Shown: positions 33,438 through 42,885 of the stretch, in pieces
How positions within the stretch are numbered: position 1 is the first letter of the stretch
How the letters are laid out: each line of letters opens with the position of its first letter
DNA from: Thermoleophilia bacterium
GTDB taxonomy: Bacteria > Actinomycetota > Thermoleophilia > Gaiellales > Gaiellaceae
DNA length: 64,000 nt
Direction of reading: 5' to 3'
NCBI GenBank assembly: GCA_025929895.1
Contig: JAICPI010000005.1
Location: forward strand, 1 to 64,000
Made by a program: the position numbers and the translations under genes
The notes under the pieces: model-generated
Told to the model about the DNA's origin: nothing
Databases searched by the model: none
Seen by the model: the letters and a program-made list of their open reading frames with translations, nothing else

Positions 33438-34165
33438 CACATCCCCAATCCCCCGCCCACGACGAGCACCTCGCCCGTGATGAAGGCGGCGTCGTCGGAG
33501 CACAGGAACCGTACCGCTCTGGCCACGTCCTCCGGATCCCCGAATCGGCCGAGCGGCGTCAGCCCGAGCATCTGCTGCTGCGCCTCCTCGGGGATCGCGT
33601 CCGTGAGCTGCGTCTTGATGTATCCGGGCGCGACCACGTTCGCCCTCACGCCGCGCGACCCGAGCTCCTGCGCGAGCGACTTCGTGAACGCGACGATCCC
33701 GCCCTTCGACGCGGCGTAGTTCGTCTGGCCCCAGTTGCCGTGCAGGCCGACGATCGAGGAGAGGTTGACGATCGCGCCGGCGCGCCGCTTCATCATCCCG
33801 CGGGAGACGGCCCGGCAGGTGTAGAAGACCGAGCTGAGGTTCGTCTCGAGCACCGATCGCCAGTCGTCGTCGGTCATCCGCGCGAGCACGCCGTCGCGCG
33901 TGATCCCTGCGTTGTTGACGAGCACGTCGAGGTCGCCCGCCTCCTCGACGAGCCGCTTCGCGTCCTCGACGTCCGCCACGTCGGCCTGCACTGCGCTCCC
34001 GCCGATCTCCGAGGCGATCGCCTCGGCCTCGTCGGCCCCCGAGCGATACCCGACGACGACGGTCGCGCCGGCGCGAGCGAGCTCGCGGACGACGGCCGCG
34101 CCGATGCCGCGCGAGCCACCGGTGACGAGCGCGGTCTTTCCCTCCAGCGTTGCGAACTCAGCCAA
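33437..34165 (-). CDS. fabG: 3-oxoacyl-ACP reductase
   Basis: 242-residue short-chain dehydrogenase that reduces 3-oxoacyl-ACP with NADPH. Cofactor loop VTGGSRGIGAAVV, NNAGITRDG, and the Ser-Tyr-Lys triad in NLSSIVGLHGNWGQTNYAASKGG. It overlaps fabD by 8 bases and fabF by 1. The operon position supports the FabG assignment over other short-chain dehydrogenases. Confidence 0.95.
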   Translation of the reverse strand: MAEFATLEGKTALVTGGSRGIGAAVVRELARAGATVVVGYRSGADEAEAIASEIGGSAVQADVADVEDAKRLVEEAGDLDVLVNNAGITRDGVLARMTDDDWRSVLETNLSSVFYTCRAVSRGMMKRRAGAIVNLSSIVGLHGNWGQTNYAASKGGIVAFTKSLAQELGSRGVRANVVAPGYIKTQLTDAIPEEAQQQMLGLTPLGRFGDPEDVARAVRFLCSDDAAFITGEVLVVGGGLGM

Positions 34166-35078
34166 GCGCTTCGGTTGCTTCGTCCAGCGCCTTCAGGTCG
34201 TTCACCGTGAAGGTCTTGACCGATCTGTCGATCCTCTTCAGTAAACCGCTGAGGACGTTGCCCGGCCCGACCTCGACGAACGTCGTCACGCCGTGGCTCA
34301 TCAGCTCCCGCGCCGCCTGCGTGAACTTCACCGGCGCGGTCAGCTGCTCGACGAGGAGCGTGCGGTAGCGCTGCGCCTCCTCGAGCTTCGCGGTCACCGT
34401 CGACATGAACGCGGCCTTCGGCATCGAGAACTCGATCTTGTCGATCGCGGGCCGCAGCCGGTCGGCCGCACGCTCGACGAGCGGCGAGTGGAACGCGCCC
34501 GAGACGCGGAGCTTGATCGCCCGCTTCGCCCCTTCGCGCTCGGCCTCCTCGCAGCACTCGACGACGGCGGGGTCCTCGCCCGAGATCACGATCTGACCCG
34601 GGCAGTTGTAGTTCGCCGGCCACACGTTCGCGATCTTCTTGCAGAGCGACTCCACGACCTCGTCTGCGAGACCGAGGATCGCGGCCATCGAGCCTGGACG
34701 CTCGCGCGCCGCGGCCGCCATCGCGAGCCCGCGCTCGCGCACGAGGCCGATCGCGTCGGCGTCCGGGATCGATCCCGCGGCCGCGAGCGCGGCGAACTCG
34801 CCGACGGAGTGACCGACGACGAAGTCCGGCGCGATCCCGCGCACGCGCAGCGCGGCGTTGAACGCGAGCGACGTGGCGACGAGCGCCGGCTGCTGCACCT
34901 CGGTCTCGACGAGCTCCTCGACGGGCGACTCGAAGCAGAGCCTGCGCAGGTCGAGCCCGGCGGCCACGCTACCCGCCTCGTACACCGCCATCGCCTCGGG
35001 CACGGCCTCGGCGACGTCCTTGCCCATCCCCACGGCGAACGAGCCCTGCCCGGGGAACATGAAGGCGATCTTGGTCAC
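34158..35078 (-). CDS. fabD: Malonyl-CoA:ACP transacylase
   Basis: 306-residue transacylase that loads malonate on ACP. FMFPGQGSF at the N-terminus, the nucleophile Ser91 in VVGHSVGEFAALAAAG, and the catalytic His in RVSGAFHSPLV. GTG start within a GTGA overlap with fabH (35075-35078). Confidence 0.96.
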   Translation of the reverse strand: MTKIAFMFPGQGSFAVGMGKDVAEAVPEAMAVYEAGSVAAGLDLRRLCFESPVEELVETEVQQPALVATSLAFNAALRVRGIAPDFVVGHSVGEFAALAAAGSIPDADAIGLVRERGLAMAAAARERPGSMAAILGLADEVVESLCKKIANVWPANYNCPGQIVISGEDPAVVECCEEAEREGAKRAIKLRVSGAFHSPLVERAADRLRPAIDKIEFSMPKAAFMSTVTAKLEEAQRYRTLLVEQLTAPVKFTQAARELMSHGVTTFVEVGPGNVLSGLLKRIDRSVKTFTVNDLKALDEATEALG

Positions 35079-36070
35079 GCGGCCATCTCCTCCGTCCATT
35101 CGATCAAACTCGAACCCCACGTCAGCCCTGCTCCCATACCCGTCATCAGCACCTTCGCACCGGGGCGCACCCGACCGTCGGCGATCGCGTCCGCGAGCGC
35201 GAGCGGAATCGACCCCGAGGAGGTGTTCCCGTAGCGCTGGACGTTGATCACGACCTTCTCCGGCGGAACGCCCAGCTTCCGCGCAGCGTGGTCGATGATC
35301 CGGATGTTCGCCTGGTGCGGGATGTACACATCCACGTCGTCGACGGTCAGCCCGAGCTCGTCCAGCAGCTTCTCGGCGGACGACACGAGCACCCGCGTCG
35401 CGAACTTGTAGACCTCGCGCCCGTTCATCTTCACGAACTTGTCCGGCTCGTCGAAGTGCCGTGAGCCGCTGCCGGGGAGCCAGAGACTCTCGCCGCCACC
35501 GCCGTCGGCGCCCAGCTCGAAGCCGAGGAAGCCGCCGCGCTCGACGGGCTCCATCACCACGGCGCCCGCCCCGTCGCCGAAGAGCACGAGCGTGGAGCGG
35601 TCGTCGAGGTCGAGGATCTTGGAGAGCACGTCGCCGCCGACGACGAGCGCGCGTCGGCAGAGCCCGGAGGCGAGCATCCCGTACGCCTGGGCGATCGCGT
35701 AGACGAAGCCGGTGCATCCCGCGAGCAGGTCGAACGCCGCCGCGTCCGGCATCCCGAGCTCGTCGGCGAGGAGCGCGGAGCTCGTCGGGAACATCATGTC
35801 GGGCGTCACCGTCGCGCAGAGCACGAGGTCGATCGACGACGGCTCGCCGCCCGCCTGCTCGAGAGCGCGGATCGCCGCCGGGCGGGCGATGTCCGTCAGC
35901 GCCTCGCCCTGCTCGGCGAAGCGGCGCTCGTGGATCCCGGTGCGCTCGACGATCCACTCGTGCGACGTGTCCACGAGCTTCGCGAGATCGTGGTTCGTAA
36001 CGACCTTCGCGGGAACGTGCACGCCGAGGCCCGTGATCCCGATCCGCGCGCCGTTGGCTTTGCCGATCAC
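35075..36070 (-). CDS. fabH: 3-oxoacyl-ACP synthase III
   Basis: 331-residue enzyme that starts fatty-acid synthesis by condensing an acyl-CoA primer with malonyl-ACP. Active-site Cys119 in [11 protein letters not shown], His252 in [10 protein letters not shown] and Asn282 in [13 protein letters not shown] start overlapping the fabZ stop (36067-36070). In Actinomycetota such enzymes often prefer branched primers; the preference here is not readable. Confidence 0.96.
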   Translation of the reverse strand: MIGKANGARIGITGLGVHVPAKVVTNHDLAKLVDTSHEWIVERTGIHERRFAEQGEALTDIARPAAIRALEQAGGEPSSIDLVLCATVTPDMMFPTSSALLADELGMPDAAAFDLLAGCTGFVYAIAQAYGMLASGLCRRALVVGGDVLSKILDLDDRSTLVLFGDGAGAVVMEPVERGGFLGFELGADGGGGESLWLPGSGSRHFDEPDKFVKMNGREVYKFATRVLVSSAEKLLDELGLTVDDVDVYIPHQANIRIIDHAARKLGVPPEKVVINVQRYGNTSSGSIPLALADAIADGRVRPGAKVLMTGMGAGLTWGSSLIEWTEEMAA

Positions 36071-36495
36071 TGCTCCACCGCGAACGTCAGCGTGCCGCGG
36101 ACGGCCAGCTCGCCGTCCACCGTCGCGCGTGCCTTGCCTCGCCCGATCGGACCGCGGACCTGCTCGAGCGAGCACTCGAGCGTCAGCTCGTCCCCCGGGC
36201 GGACGACGCGCTTGAAGCGCACGTCGTCGATCCCGGCGAAGAGCGCGAGCTTCCCGCGGTTCTCCTCCTGCACGAGCACGGCCACCGCGCCCGCCTGCGC
36301 GAGCGCCTCGACCATCTTCACCCCGGGCATGATCGGGTTTCCGGGGAAGTGGCCGGCGCAATCGGCCTCGGTCACGCTCTTGCGCGCGACCACGCGCACG
36401 CCGGGCTCGAGCTCGACGACCTCGTCGAGGAGGAGGAAGGGGTCGCGGTGCGGGAGGATCTGCTCGATCTCGGCCTTTCCGAACGGCGCGTTCAC
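36067..36495 (-). CDS. fabZ: 3-hydroxyacyl-ACP dehydratase
   Basis: 142-residue hot-dog-fold dehydratase. [21 protein letters not shown] and the catalytic His in [23 protein letters not shown] match FabZ. The GTG at 36495 forms a GTGA overlap with the upstream sigma factor, so fatty-acid enzyme synthesis is directly coupled to translation of that sigma factor. The frame is open further upstream, but the family length fits this start. Confidence 0.94.
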   Translation of the reverse strand: MNAPFGKAEIEQILPHRDPFLLLDEVVELEPGVRVVARKSVTEADCAGHFPGNPIMPGVKMVEALAQAGAVAVLVQEENRGKLALFAGIDDVRFKRVVRPGDELTLECSLEQVRGPIGRGKARATVDGELAVRGTLTFAVEQ

Positions 36496-37073
36496 GCCGC
36501 GTACTCGAGCCGGCGCCGGAGCGCGGCCCGCGCCCTGTGCGCGTAGCACTTCGCCGTTCCGACGGGCATCGCCGTCGCCTCCGCGATCTCGGCGAAGGAG
36601 TAGCCGTACGCGTCCTTGAGCACGACCACGCGCGCCTGGGCCGGGGGCAGCTCGAGCAGGCAGGCGCGCAGCTCGTCCGCGTCGCCGAGATCCGCCGTCG
36701 GGGCCGCCGGGGCGTCGTCCGGCAGGGGCTCCCAGAGCTTCTTGCGGGCCGCGGAGTCGTGGCAGGTGTTCGCCACGAGCCGGTGCAGCCAGGTCGCGAA
36801 CGCCGCCTCGCCGCGGAACTGCCCAAGCCGGGCGCAGAGCTTCGCCAGGGCCTCCTGGGCCGCGTCCCGGGCATCCTCGCGGTCGCCGAGCAGGCGTCGC
36901 GTCAACCGCTCCACCCGCGGCTGATGGCGGGCGCAGAGCGCCTCCAGGGCACGTGGGTCGCCGTCCTTCGCGCGCTTGACCAAGATCGGGTCGCTCAACC
37001 GTTCGTAGGCGAGCGTCGGGCCCGCCCGGAGGGGTTGCCGGATTGGACGGCGCTTGGCTCCGGGGGGTTGCAC
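36492..37073 (-). CDS. ECF-type RNA polymerase sigma factor leading the fab operon
   Basis: About 193 residues. Region 2: [27 protein letters not shown] and [45 protein letters not shown]-like sequence. Region 4: [47 protein letters not shown]. The GTG at 37073 is preferred over 37079 as TAGAGT stands exactly 6 bases before it. No anti-sigma gene is adjacent. It is translationally coupled to fabZ, suggesting it either controls or senses fatty-acid synthesis; no target promoter is known. Confidence 0.88.
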   Translation of the reverse strand: MQPPGAKRRPIRQPLRAGPTLAYERLSDPILVKRAKDGDPRALEALCARHQPRVERLTRRLLGDREDARDAAQEALAKLCARLGQFRGEAAFATWLHRLVANTCHDSAARKKLWEPLPDDAPAAPTADLGDADELRACLLELPPAQARVVVLKDAYGYSFAEIAEATAMPVGTAKCYAHRARAALRRRLEYAA

Positions 37074-37078
37074 GGCCA

Positions 37079-37085
37079 CACTCTA
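37079..37085. promoter_or_regulatory. Shared two-way -10 element (sigma-fab operon and birA)
   Basis: CACTCTA reads TAGAGT on the minus strand, 6 bases before the GTG at 37073. It reads CACTCT on the plus strand, 7 bases before the birA ATG at 37092. The start codons are 18 bp apart. Fatty-acid synthesis and the ligase that biotinylates acetyl-CoA carboxylase would thus share one promoter core. Confidence 0.55.
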
Positions 37086-37091
37086 CGGCCC

Positions 37092-37682
37092 ATGGCCGAC
37101 TCGCTCGCCGCGGACGCCGTCCTGCCCCGCCTGCGTGGCCGCTTCGGCCGCGAGTACACGTTCGTCGAGCGCTGCGACTCGACCCAGCGGCTGCTCCCGG
37201 AGGACGCGCCCGAAGGGGCCGTGTCCGCGACCGACGAGCAGACGGCCGGCCGCGGTCGCCTCGGTCGGGCCTGGCTCGCCCCGCCGGGCTCGAGCGTTCT
37301 CGCCTCGATCGTGCTCCGGCCCGACGTCCCCACCGCGCGGCTCGCCGAGCTCTCGGTCGTCGCCGGCCGGGCCTGCGCCGCCGCGATCGCGGAGCTGACC
37401 GGGCTCGAGCCCACGGTCAAGTGGCCGAACGACGTGCTCGTCGCGGGACGAAAGGTGGCCGGGATCCTCGCCGAGGCGCGGGAGGGTCGCGTCGTGCTCG
37501 GCGTCGGGATCAACGTGGCCCAGCGCGAGGGGGAGCTCCCCGAGCGCGCCGAGCACCCCGCGACGTCCCTGCTGCTGGAGACCGGCACCGTCCTCTCGAA
37601 GGCCGAGCTGCTCGCCGCGTTCCTCGACCACCTCGAGCGCGAGTACGACGCCTGGGTGGCCGCGGTTCGGCAGACCACATAG
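37092..37682 (+). CDS. birA: Biotin--[acetyl-CoA carboxylase] ligase, short form
   Basis: 196-residue catalytic domain that attaches biotin to the carrier subunit of acetyl-CoA carboxylase. [12 protein letters not shown] is the biotinyl-AMP loop, [19 protein letters not shown] the active site with its Lys, and VVLGVGINV the following strand. There is no N-terminal DNA-binding domain, and the small C-terminal domain of longer BirA proteins is very short or absent. A repressor role is therefore unlikely. Confidence 0.9.
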   Translation: MADSLAADAVLPRLRGRFGREYTFVERCDSTQRLLPEDAPEGAVSATDEQTAGRGRLGRAWLAPPGSSVLASIVLRPDVPTARLAELSVVAGRACAAAIAELTGLEPTVKWPNDVLVAGRKVAGILAEAREGRVVLGVGINVAQREGELPERAEHPATSLLLETGTVLSKAELLAAFLDHLEREYDAWVAAVRQTT

Positions 37683-37824
37683 TCGAGACTCTGGTGCGCG
37701 AGGAGCAAGCGATGCAAGGACGCAGGGAGCGCTCATGCCAGAAGGCATGGGCGCGACTGAGGACGCGGCAGCGCGCCGCTCATCGCGTGCCAGAGGCCGG
37801 CTCATGTGGCCTGGCGAGCCGCTG
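37683..37824. other. Structured intergenic element between convergent birA and amidase genes
   Basis: 142 bases without a credible gene. GCTCATGCC and GGCATGGGC (37731-37752) form a 9-bp hairpin with an AGAA loop. GCCAG/GGCC arms (37789-37815) form a second, interrupted hairpin. The hexamer GCTCAT occurs three times (37731, 37778, 37800). It may be a two-way terminator region, a structured RNA or the remnant of a mobile element. Confidence 0.4.
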
Positions 37825-39903
37825 TTATCGGTGACGCAGCGCCGTGCGGTTGCCGCCCTGGTCCCACGCGGCGATCGCGATCCGACCGGCGGCGCCGGAG
37901 AGCACGAACCGGCCCGGGCCGACGACGGCCTGCACGCGGAGCCCGCCGATCGAGCCCGTGATCGTGACGCGCTCGTCGACCCAGAAGCGGCGGGCGCGCG
38001 CGTTCAGGAGCCGAAGCCTCGGCTTGCGCGTGTCCACGACGAAACGTGCGGTCTGCGCACGCCGGCCCAACGGGCCCGTCGCCTCGAGCACGGCGGCGTG
38101 CCGTCCGTCGCGCAGCCGCTCGGTCAGCCGGAACGCCTGCGGGCCCGGCTGGAGGTCGCCCTCGAAGACCGTCGGCCCGCCGATCACGCGCAGCTTCACG
38201 TTGGCGGGCGCGGCGAGCACGAAGCCGAGCGTCAGCTGCTCCAGGCGACGGTCGCCGTTCGGCGAGAACACCCCCGGCTTCGCCGCGAACGCGGCGAGCG
38301 TTCGGTCGACGACGACCGGGATCTCCATCCGCGATTCCTGCCCAGCCGAGTTGCGCGCTGCGAGCGCGATCGTGTAGCGCCCGTCGGCGATCCCCGACGC
38401 GGTGAAGCGGAAGGACTGCCGACCGGCCGCCTTGGGCTCGCTGAAGAGCGTCGCGATCGTCAGTCCCGAGCCGTCGCGCAGCGTCGCCGTGACCGTCGCG
38501 GGCAGGCTGAGCGCGTAGGCGATCGTCGTCGAGTCGGCCTGGCTGTCGCCGTTCGGCGTAAAGGTCGCGGGCCGCGCCTGGGCTCCGGTCAGCGCGAGCG
38601 TCGTCGCGGTCTGGCCGACGGCACCCGTGGCCGGCCGGACGTCCGCGCCCGCCTCGATCGAGTAGAGGTAGCGCCCGTTCGGCGAGGGCGTCGCGTCCCA
38701 CGTCCAGTCGACGGTCGAGCCGATCCCGCTGCCGGCAGCGACCACGTTCCCCTCCCCGTCGGTCACCCGCACGCTCCAGGGCAGCGAGGAGGATAGTCGC
38801 GCGGTGAAGCGCACCGGCGCCCCCGGCCGCCCGGTGACGACGGGGTCGTAGAGCTTCGGCAGCCCGATCGCGGCCGCCTTGCGCGCGATCGCCCCGAGCT
38901 GGGCGTAGAGCGCGTTGCCGGGGCACGCACTCGGGCCGGTGTCCCGATGGCCGGAGATCGCAGCGAGCGGAGTCGGCGTCCCCGACGGGAAGCGAGCGTT
39001 TCCGCCCGAGGTCCACGTCAGCCGCGCGAGCGGGTCGACGTGGCCGACGTCGAGGCGCCACGCGAGCAGTGCGGCGATCGCGTCGATCGCCTTCGCGCTC
39101 GGCCTCACCGATCCGTACGCCCCGAGCAGCGCGACGCCGACCGAGCCGGTGTTGAAGCCCTCCGCATGTGCACCCACGACGTTCCGCTCGACGCCGCCGT
39201 AGCGGCCCTCGAACACCTGGCCGTACTTGTCGACGAGGAAGTTGTAGCCGATGTCGTTCCAGCCGTTCCCCTTGACGTGGTACGTCTGGATCGCGCGCAC
39301 GATGGCCGCCGACTGCGCGGCCGTGTAGTTGTTCGAGCCGGCGGTGTGGTGGACGACACCGAAGCGGAGCGCAGGTGCGTAGAACGGGCCGCCGCGGCGG
39401 ATCGCCTCGTTCGCTCCCCACGACGAGCGCGGCGCGACGAGCGGCGAGCCCGCGATCGAGAGCGTGCGCACCGGGACCGCCTTCGCCCGGCTGACGACGA
39501 AGTGGGCGCGCAGGCGAGTGACCGAGCCGCGCAGGCGGTACTGGATCGCGTTCGAGGCGCCGACCCAGTACGGATTTCCGAGCTTCCACACGAGCGCCGA
39601 CCGCGCCTCGTCGGTCCCGGCGTCGGGCAGGTCGAGCGGCGAAGGCTGGGCGTCGCGCCACGCGCTCCAGCGACCCGACGTCGAGCGCGTGCGGAAGGCG
39701 ACGGCTCCCGGTCCCTGCCAGTGCAGCCCGACGAGGTGGAACACGGACGGGCGCGCGCCCGCGAGCGAACGCTCGCCCCGAAGCGGGACCTCCTGCGCCA
39801 CGAGCCGCGTGCCCTCCGCGAGAGCAGCGGCGGGAAACGCGAGCGCGACGAGGAGTGCGGCGAGCAACTTCACGAGAACGGGACCCCAGAGTGGCAAACG
39901 CAC
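37825..39903 (-). CDS. Secreted N-acetylmuramoyl-L-alanine amidase (PGRP type) with FlgD-like repeats
   Basis: 692 residues. A signal peptide (LLAALLVALAFPAAALA, residues 13-29) is followed by a beta-rich N-terminal part and an amidase_2/PGRP domain (about 155-330). The zinc ligands are in VVHHTAGSNNYT and ISGHRDTGPSACPG. The C-terminal 330 residues hold repeated Ig/FlgD-like modules (FTPNGDSQADSTTIAY and FSPNGDRRLEQLTLGF). It should cut the amide bond between muramic acid and the stem peptide outside the cell. Confidence 0.9.
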   Translation of the reverse strand: MRLPLWGPVLVKLLAALLVALAFPAAALAEGTRLVAQEVPLRGERSLAGARPSVFHLVGLHWQGPGAVAFRTRSTSGRWSAWRDAQPSPLDLPDAGTDEARSALVWKLGNPYWVGASNAIQYRLRGSVTRLRAHFVVSRAKAVPVRTLSIAGSPLVAPRSSWGANEAIRRGGPFYAPALRFGVVHHTAGSNNYTAAQSAAIVRAIQTYHVKGNGWNDIGYNFLVDKYGQVFEGRYGGVERNVVGAHAEGFNTGSVGVALLGAYGSVRPSAKAIDAIAALLAWRLDVGHVDPLARLTWTSGGNARFPSGTPTPLAAISGHRDTGPSACPGNALYAQLGAIARKAAAIGLPKLYDPVVTGRPGAPVRFTARLSSSLPWSVRVTDGEGNVVAAGSGIGSTVDWTWDATPSPNGRYLYSIEAGADVRPATGAVGQTATTLALTGAQARPATFTPNGDSQADSTTIAYALSLPATVTATLRDGSGLTIATLFSEPKAAGRQSFRFTASGIADGRYTIALAARNSAGQESRMEIPVVVDRTLAAFAAKPGVFSPNGDRRLEQLTLGFVLAAPANVKLRVIGGPTVFEGDLQPGPQAFRLTERLRDGRHAAVLEATGPLGRRAQTARFVVDTRKPRLRLLNARARRFWVDERVTITGSIGGLRVQAVVGPGRFVLSGAAGRIAIAAWDQGGNRTALRHR

Positions 39904-39937
39904 CCCTTCGGCGTCGAGTCGAGCTGTCCCTCCCTGA

Positions 39938-39943
39938 TAGAAT
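39938..39943 (+). promoter_or_regulatory. Extended -10 promoter of the NfeD gene
   Basis: TGATAGAAT contains TAGAAT with an upstream TG (extended -10 form), 8 bases before the GTG at 39952. The transcript is probably leaderless. Confidence 0.5.
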
Positions 39944-39951
39944 CCTTACGA

Positions 39952-41235
39952 GTGAAACCGGCTGCTCTGCGGGGTTTTTTCGTTCTGCTCGCAGCGGGCG
40001 CCGCACTCGCTCTTCCGGCCGGCGCCGCCGCGGCGCGCGTGCTCGCGATCGAGTTCGACAACGACGTCAACCCCGTCACGCGCGACTACGTGAGGGAGAA
40101 CCTCGACCGCGCCGCGGACGAGGGCTACGACGCCGTGGTGATCCTGCTCGACACCCCGGGCGGGCTCGTCAGCTCGATGGAGGACATCGTCCAGGCCGAG
40201 CTCGCGTCGGAGGTGCCGGTGATCGTGTACGTCTCGCCCGCGGGGGGTGAGGCGACCTCGGCCGGCGCCTTCATCGCGCAGGCCGCGGACCTGCTCGCGA
40301 TGGCGCCGCAGACGACGATCGGCTCGTCGACCCCCGTGGGCGGCGGCGGCGAGGACCTGCCGGAGGACCTGCGCGAGAAGGCCGTCGAGAAGCTGTCGGC
40401 CCAGCTGCGCGGGCTCGCGCGCGACCACGGGCGGAACCCGGACATCGGCGAGCGTGCGGTGCGCTCCGGGGACAGCTGGACGGCGCAGGAGGCGCTCGAC
40501 GACGACCTGATCGAGCTGATCGCCGCCGACCTGCCCACGCTCCTGGCCGAGGCCGACGGCCGCACGACGCAGCCGAAGGGCGCCGTGCTCGACACAGCGG
40601 GCGCCGAGGTGACGCGCGTCGAGATGAGCCTCTGGAAGCAGATCCTCGACCTGCTGATCGATCCGAACGTCGTCTTCGTGATGGCCTCGATCGGGTTGAT
40701 CGGGATCGTCGTTGAGCTCTGGAACCCCGGGTTGATCTTCCCCGGGACCGTCGGGGCGATCTCGCTGATCATCAGCCTCTTCGCCGCGCAGGTGCTGCCC
40801 GTCAACTGGGCCGGCTTCCTGCTGATGCTGCTCGCCGCGGCCTTCATCGGCGCCGAGCCGTTCGTCGCCAGCCACGGTGCGCTCACGGTTGCGGGCGCGG
40901 TCTGCTTCGTGCTGGGCGGGCTGCTCCTGTTCGAGCCCTCGGGGGGCGTCTACGAGGTCTCGACCCCGCTCGTGCTCGGGTTCTCGACGATGCTCGCCGC
41001 GATGATGGCGTTCCTCGTCGTCAAGATCGTCCAGGTTCGCCGGCGGCCGGTCGAGACCGGCGCCGGCACGATCGTCGGCTCGAGCGGTGTCGTGCGCCGC
41101 GAGGGAATGGTGTTCGTGAACGGCGAGCTCTGGCGGGCGCGCAGCGACGCCGGCGAGCCGCTTCGCACCGGCGAGGAGGTCGAGGTCGAGGACGTGGACG
41201 GGCTCGAGCTCGTGGTCAGGTCTCGCGGCGCGTAG
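39952..41235 (+). CDS. NfeD-family membrane serine protease
   Basis: 427 residues. Signal sequence (FFVLLAAGAALALPAGAAAA), then a ClpP-like protease domain with VVILLDTPGGLVSSMEDIV, the catalytic Ser in SPAGGEATSAGAFIAQAAD and a downstream Lys candidate. Four membrane helices follow (residues about 235-355) and a C-terminal OB-like NfeD domain (TIVGSSGVVRREGMVFVNGELWRARS). The next gene is a slipin, the usual partner that such proteases cleave. The leaderless GTG start is supported by TAGAAT. Confidence 0.92.
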   Translation: MKPAALRGFFVLLAAGAALALPAGAAAARVLAIEFDNDVNPVTRDYVRENLDRAADEGYDAVVILLDTPGGLVSSMEDIVQAELASEVPVIVYVSPAGGEATSAGAFIAQAADLLAMAPQTTIGSSTPVGGGGEDLPEDLREKAVEKLSAQLRGLARDHGRNPDIGERAVRSGDSWTAQEALDDDLIELIAADLPTLLAEADGRTTQPKGAVLDTAGAEVTRVEMSLWKQILDLLIDPNVVFVMASIGLIGIVVELWNPGLIFPGTVGAISLIISLFAAQVLPVNWAGFLLMLLAAAFIGAEPFVASHGALTVAGAVCFVLGGLLLFEPSGGVYEVSTPLVLGFSTMLAAMMAFLVVKIVQVRRRPVETGAGTIVGSSGVVRREGMVFVNGELWRARSDAGEPLRTGEEVEVEDVDGLELVVRSRGA

Positions 41236-41265
41236 GATCGCGGCGACCCAGACGAAAGGACGTCG

Positions 41266-42030
41266 ATGGCCTTCCTTGTCCTGATCGGCGCGGCGGCGTT
41301 CCTGCTGCTGCTCTTCCTGATGGCCGCGGTGAAGGTCGCCCGGGAGTACGAGCGCGGCGTCATCTTCCGGCTCGGCCGCCTGCTCCAGCCGCCCAAGGGC
41401 CCCGGCCTCTTCCTGCTCATCCCCGTCATCGACCGGATGGTGCGGGTCGACCTCCGCACGATCACGTTGAACGTCCCGCCGCAGGAAGTGATCACGAAGG
41501 ACAACGTCCCGGTGCGCGTGAACGCCGTCGCGTACTTCCGGATCGTCGACCCCGCCGCTGCGATCGTCCAGGTCGAGAACTTCATGGTCGCGACGTCCCA
41601 GATCGCGCAGACCACGCTCCGCTCGGTGCTCGGCCAGCACCTGCTCGACGAGCTCCTCTCGGAGCGCGACAAGATCAACACGATCCTCCAGCAGATCATC
41701 GACGAGGCGACCGCGCCCTGGGGCGTGAAGGTCTCGATCGTCGAGGTCAAGGACGTCGAGATCCCGGCCGGCATGCAGCGCGCGATGGCGCGCCAAGCGG
41801 AGGCCGAGCGCGAGCGGCGCGCGAAGGTGATCGCCGCGGAGGGCGAGTTCCAGGCCTCCGAGCGGTTGAAGGACGCGGCCCTCGTGATGGGCGAGACGCC
41901 GATCGCGCTCCAGCTCCGCTACCTCCAGACGATGCTCGAGCTGGGCTCGTCCCAGGCGACGACGATCGTCTTCCCGGCTCCGATCGACCTCTTCACGTCG
42001 TTCATCGACCGCGGCGGCAAGAACAGCTGA
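41266..42030 (+). CDS. Slipin (stomatin-like SPFH protein)
   Basis: 254-residue membrane scaffold protein. N-terminal hydrophobic anchor ([23 protein letters not shown]), then an SPFH domain ([37 protein letters not shown]) and a charged helix ([27 protein letters not shown]). TAGGAT at 41233-41238, overlapping the nfeD stop, and an AAAGGA ribosome site give it its own possible promoter. The nfeD-slipin pair is widespread and probably organises membrane microdomains. Confidence 0.93.
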   Translation: MAFLVLIGAAAFLLLLFLMAAVKVAREYERGVIFRLGRLLQPPKGPGLFLLIPVIDRMVRVDLRTITLNVPPQEVITKDNVPVRVNAVAYFRIVDPAAAIVQVENFMVATSQIAQTTLRSVLGQHLLDELLSERDKINTILQQIIDEATAPWGVKVSIVEVKDVEIPAGMQRAMARQAEAERERRAKVIAAEGEFQASERLKDAALVMGETPIALQLRYLQTMLELGSSQATTIVFPAPIDLFTSFIDRGGKNS

Positions 42031-42854
42031 GCGGCGAGCTCCGCGAGGACCCCCTCTCGGGGCGTCTGGTCGTGATCGCCCCCGGCCGCGCGGGGCGGCC
42101 GGGCGCCGGGTGGCCACGCGTCGACGAGCCGACGGCGGAGGAGCTCGTCAACTGCCCGTTCTGTGTCGGGCGCGAGGACCGCACGCCGCCGGAAACGCTC
42201 CGCGTCGGCGACCCGTGGCGCGTCCGCGTCGTCCCGAACCTCTACCCGGCGTTCGAGCGGCAGGAGGTGGTCGTCCACGCGCCGGAGCACGTCCGCACGA
42301 TCGCCGAGCTCGACGACGACCAGCTCGCGCTCGTCGCCGAAGCGTGGCAGCGCCGCCGCCACGACGAGCCGGAGGGGTACCTGCACGCACTGATCAACGA
42401 GGGCAAGGCCGCGGGCGGCAGCCTCGCCCACTCGCACTCGCAGCTCGTCTGGCTGCCGAACGCACCGCCGGCCGTGACCGCGGAGCGGGAGCTCGCCCCG
42501 GTGCTCGACGACGAGGTCGTGGTCGAGCGAGACGGCGTCGTCGCCGTCCTCCCCCGAGCCGGCCGAGTCCCCTACGAGGCGCTGATCGCCCCCTCGGGCC
42601 CCGACTCGGACCCCTGGAGCGGCGGCACGCTCGCCACGGCGCTCCAGCTGCTCGCCGGGCTCACGCGCCGCCTGCACACCCTCGGCGGCGGCCCGATCCC
42701 CCTGAACGCCTGGCTCCACGCAGGCCCCTGGTGGCACCTCGAGGTCTTCCCCAGGCTCACCGTGCTCGCAGGCATCGAGCTGGGAGCCGGCCTGTACGTC
42801 AACACGCTCCCGCCGGAAGAGGCAGCGAGCCAGCTGCGAGAGACCGCGAGTTGA
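42027..42854 (+). CDS. Galactose-1-phosphate uridylyltransferase-like HIT-superfamily protein
   Basis: About 275 residues if it starts at CTG 42027; the first canonical start in frame is GTG 42072 (260 residues). The upstream stretch [18 protein letters not shown] is the conserved beginning of GalT proteins, so the longer form is preferred. It gives a CTGA overlap with the slipin stop. The zinc pair NCPFC is present, and the catalytic segment is [11 protein letters not shown] (HxHxQ). [13 protein letters not shown] matches the second metal region. A nucleotidyltransferase is likely, but galactose as substrate is not established. Confidence 0.78.
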   Translation: MSGELREDPLSGRLVVIAPGRAGRPGAGWPRVDEPTAEELVNCPFCVGREDRTPPETLRVGDPWRVRVVPNLYPAFERQEVVVHAPEHVRTIAELDDDQLALVAEAWQRRRHDEPEGYLHALINEGKAAGGSLAHSHSQLVWLPNAPPAVTAERELAPVLDDEVVVERDGVVAVLPRAGRVPYEALIAPSGPDSDPWSGGTLATALQLLAGLTRRLHTLGGGPIPLNAWLHAGPWWHLEVFPRLTVLAGIELGAGLYVNTLPPEEAASQLRETAS

Positions 42855-42859
42855 CGCGG

Positions 42860-42877
42860 AGGGCGGGCTTTGCCCGC
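42860..42877. terminator. Hairpin at the end of the galT-like gene (repeat copy 1)
   Basis: GCGGGC-TTT-GCCCGC (42863-42877... arms 6 bp on each side) follows the galT-like stop, and a second stem CGCTTC/GAAGCG (42875-42895) follows. A 17-base stretch, AGGGCGGGCTTTGCCCG, recurs in reverse orientation at 57535-57551, also next to a second CTT/AAG hairpin. Confidence 0.45.
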
Positions 42878-42885
42878 TTCGGGAG

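Noticed and set aside
38947-39951. Extension of the NfeD protein upstream to 38947
   Set aside because: The extra sequence is antisense to the amidase gene and would bury the NfeD signal peptide inside the protein.
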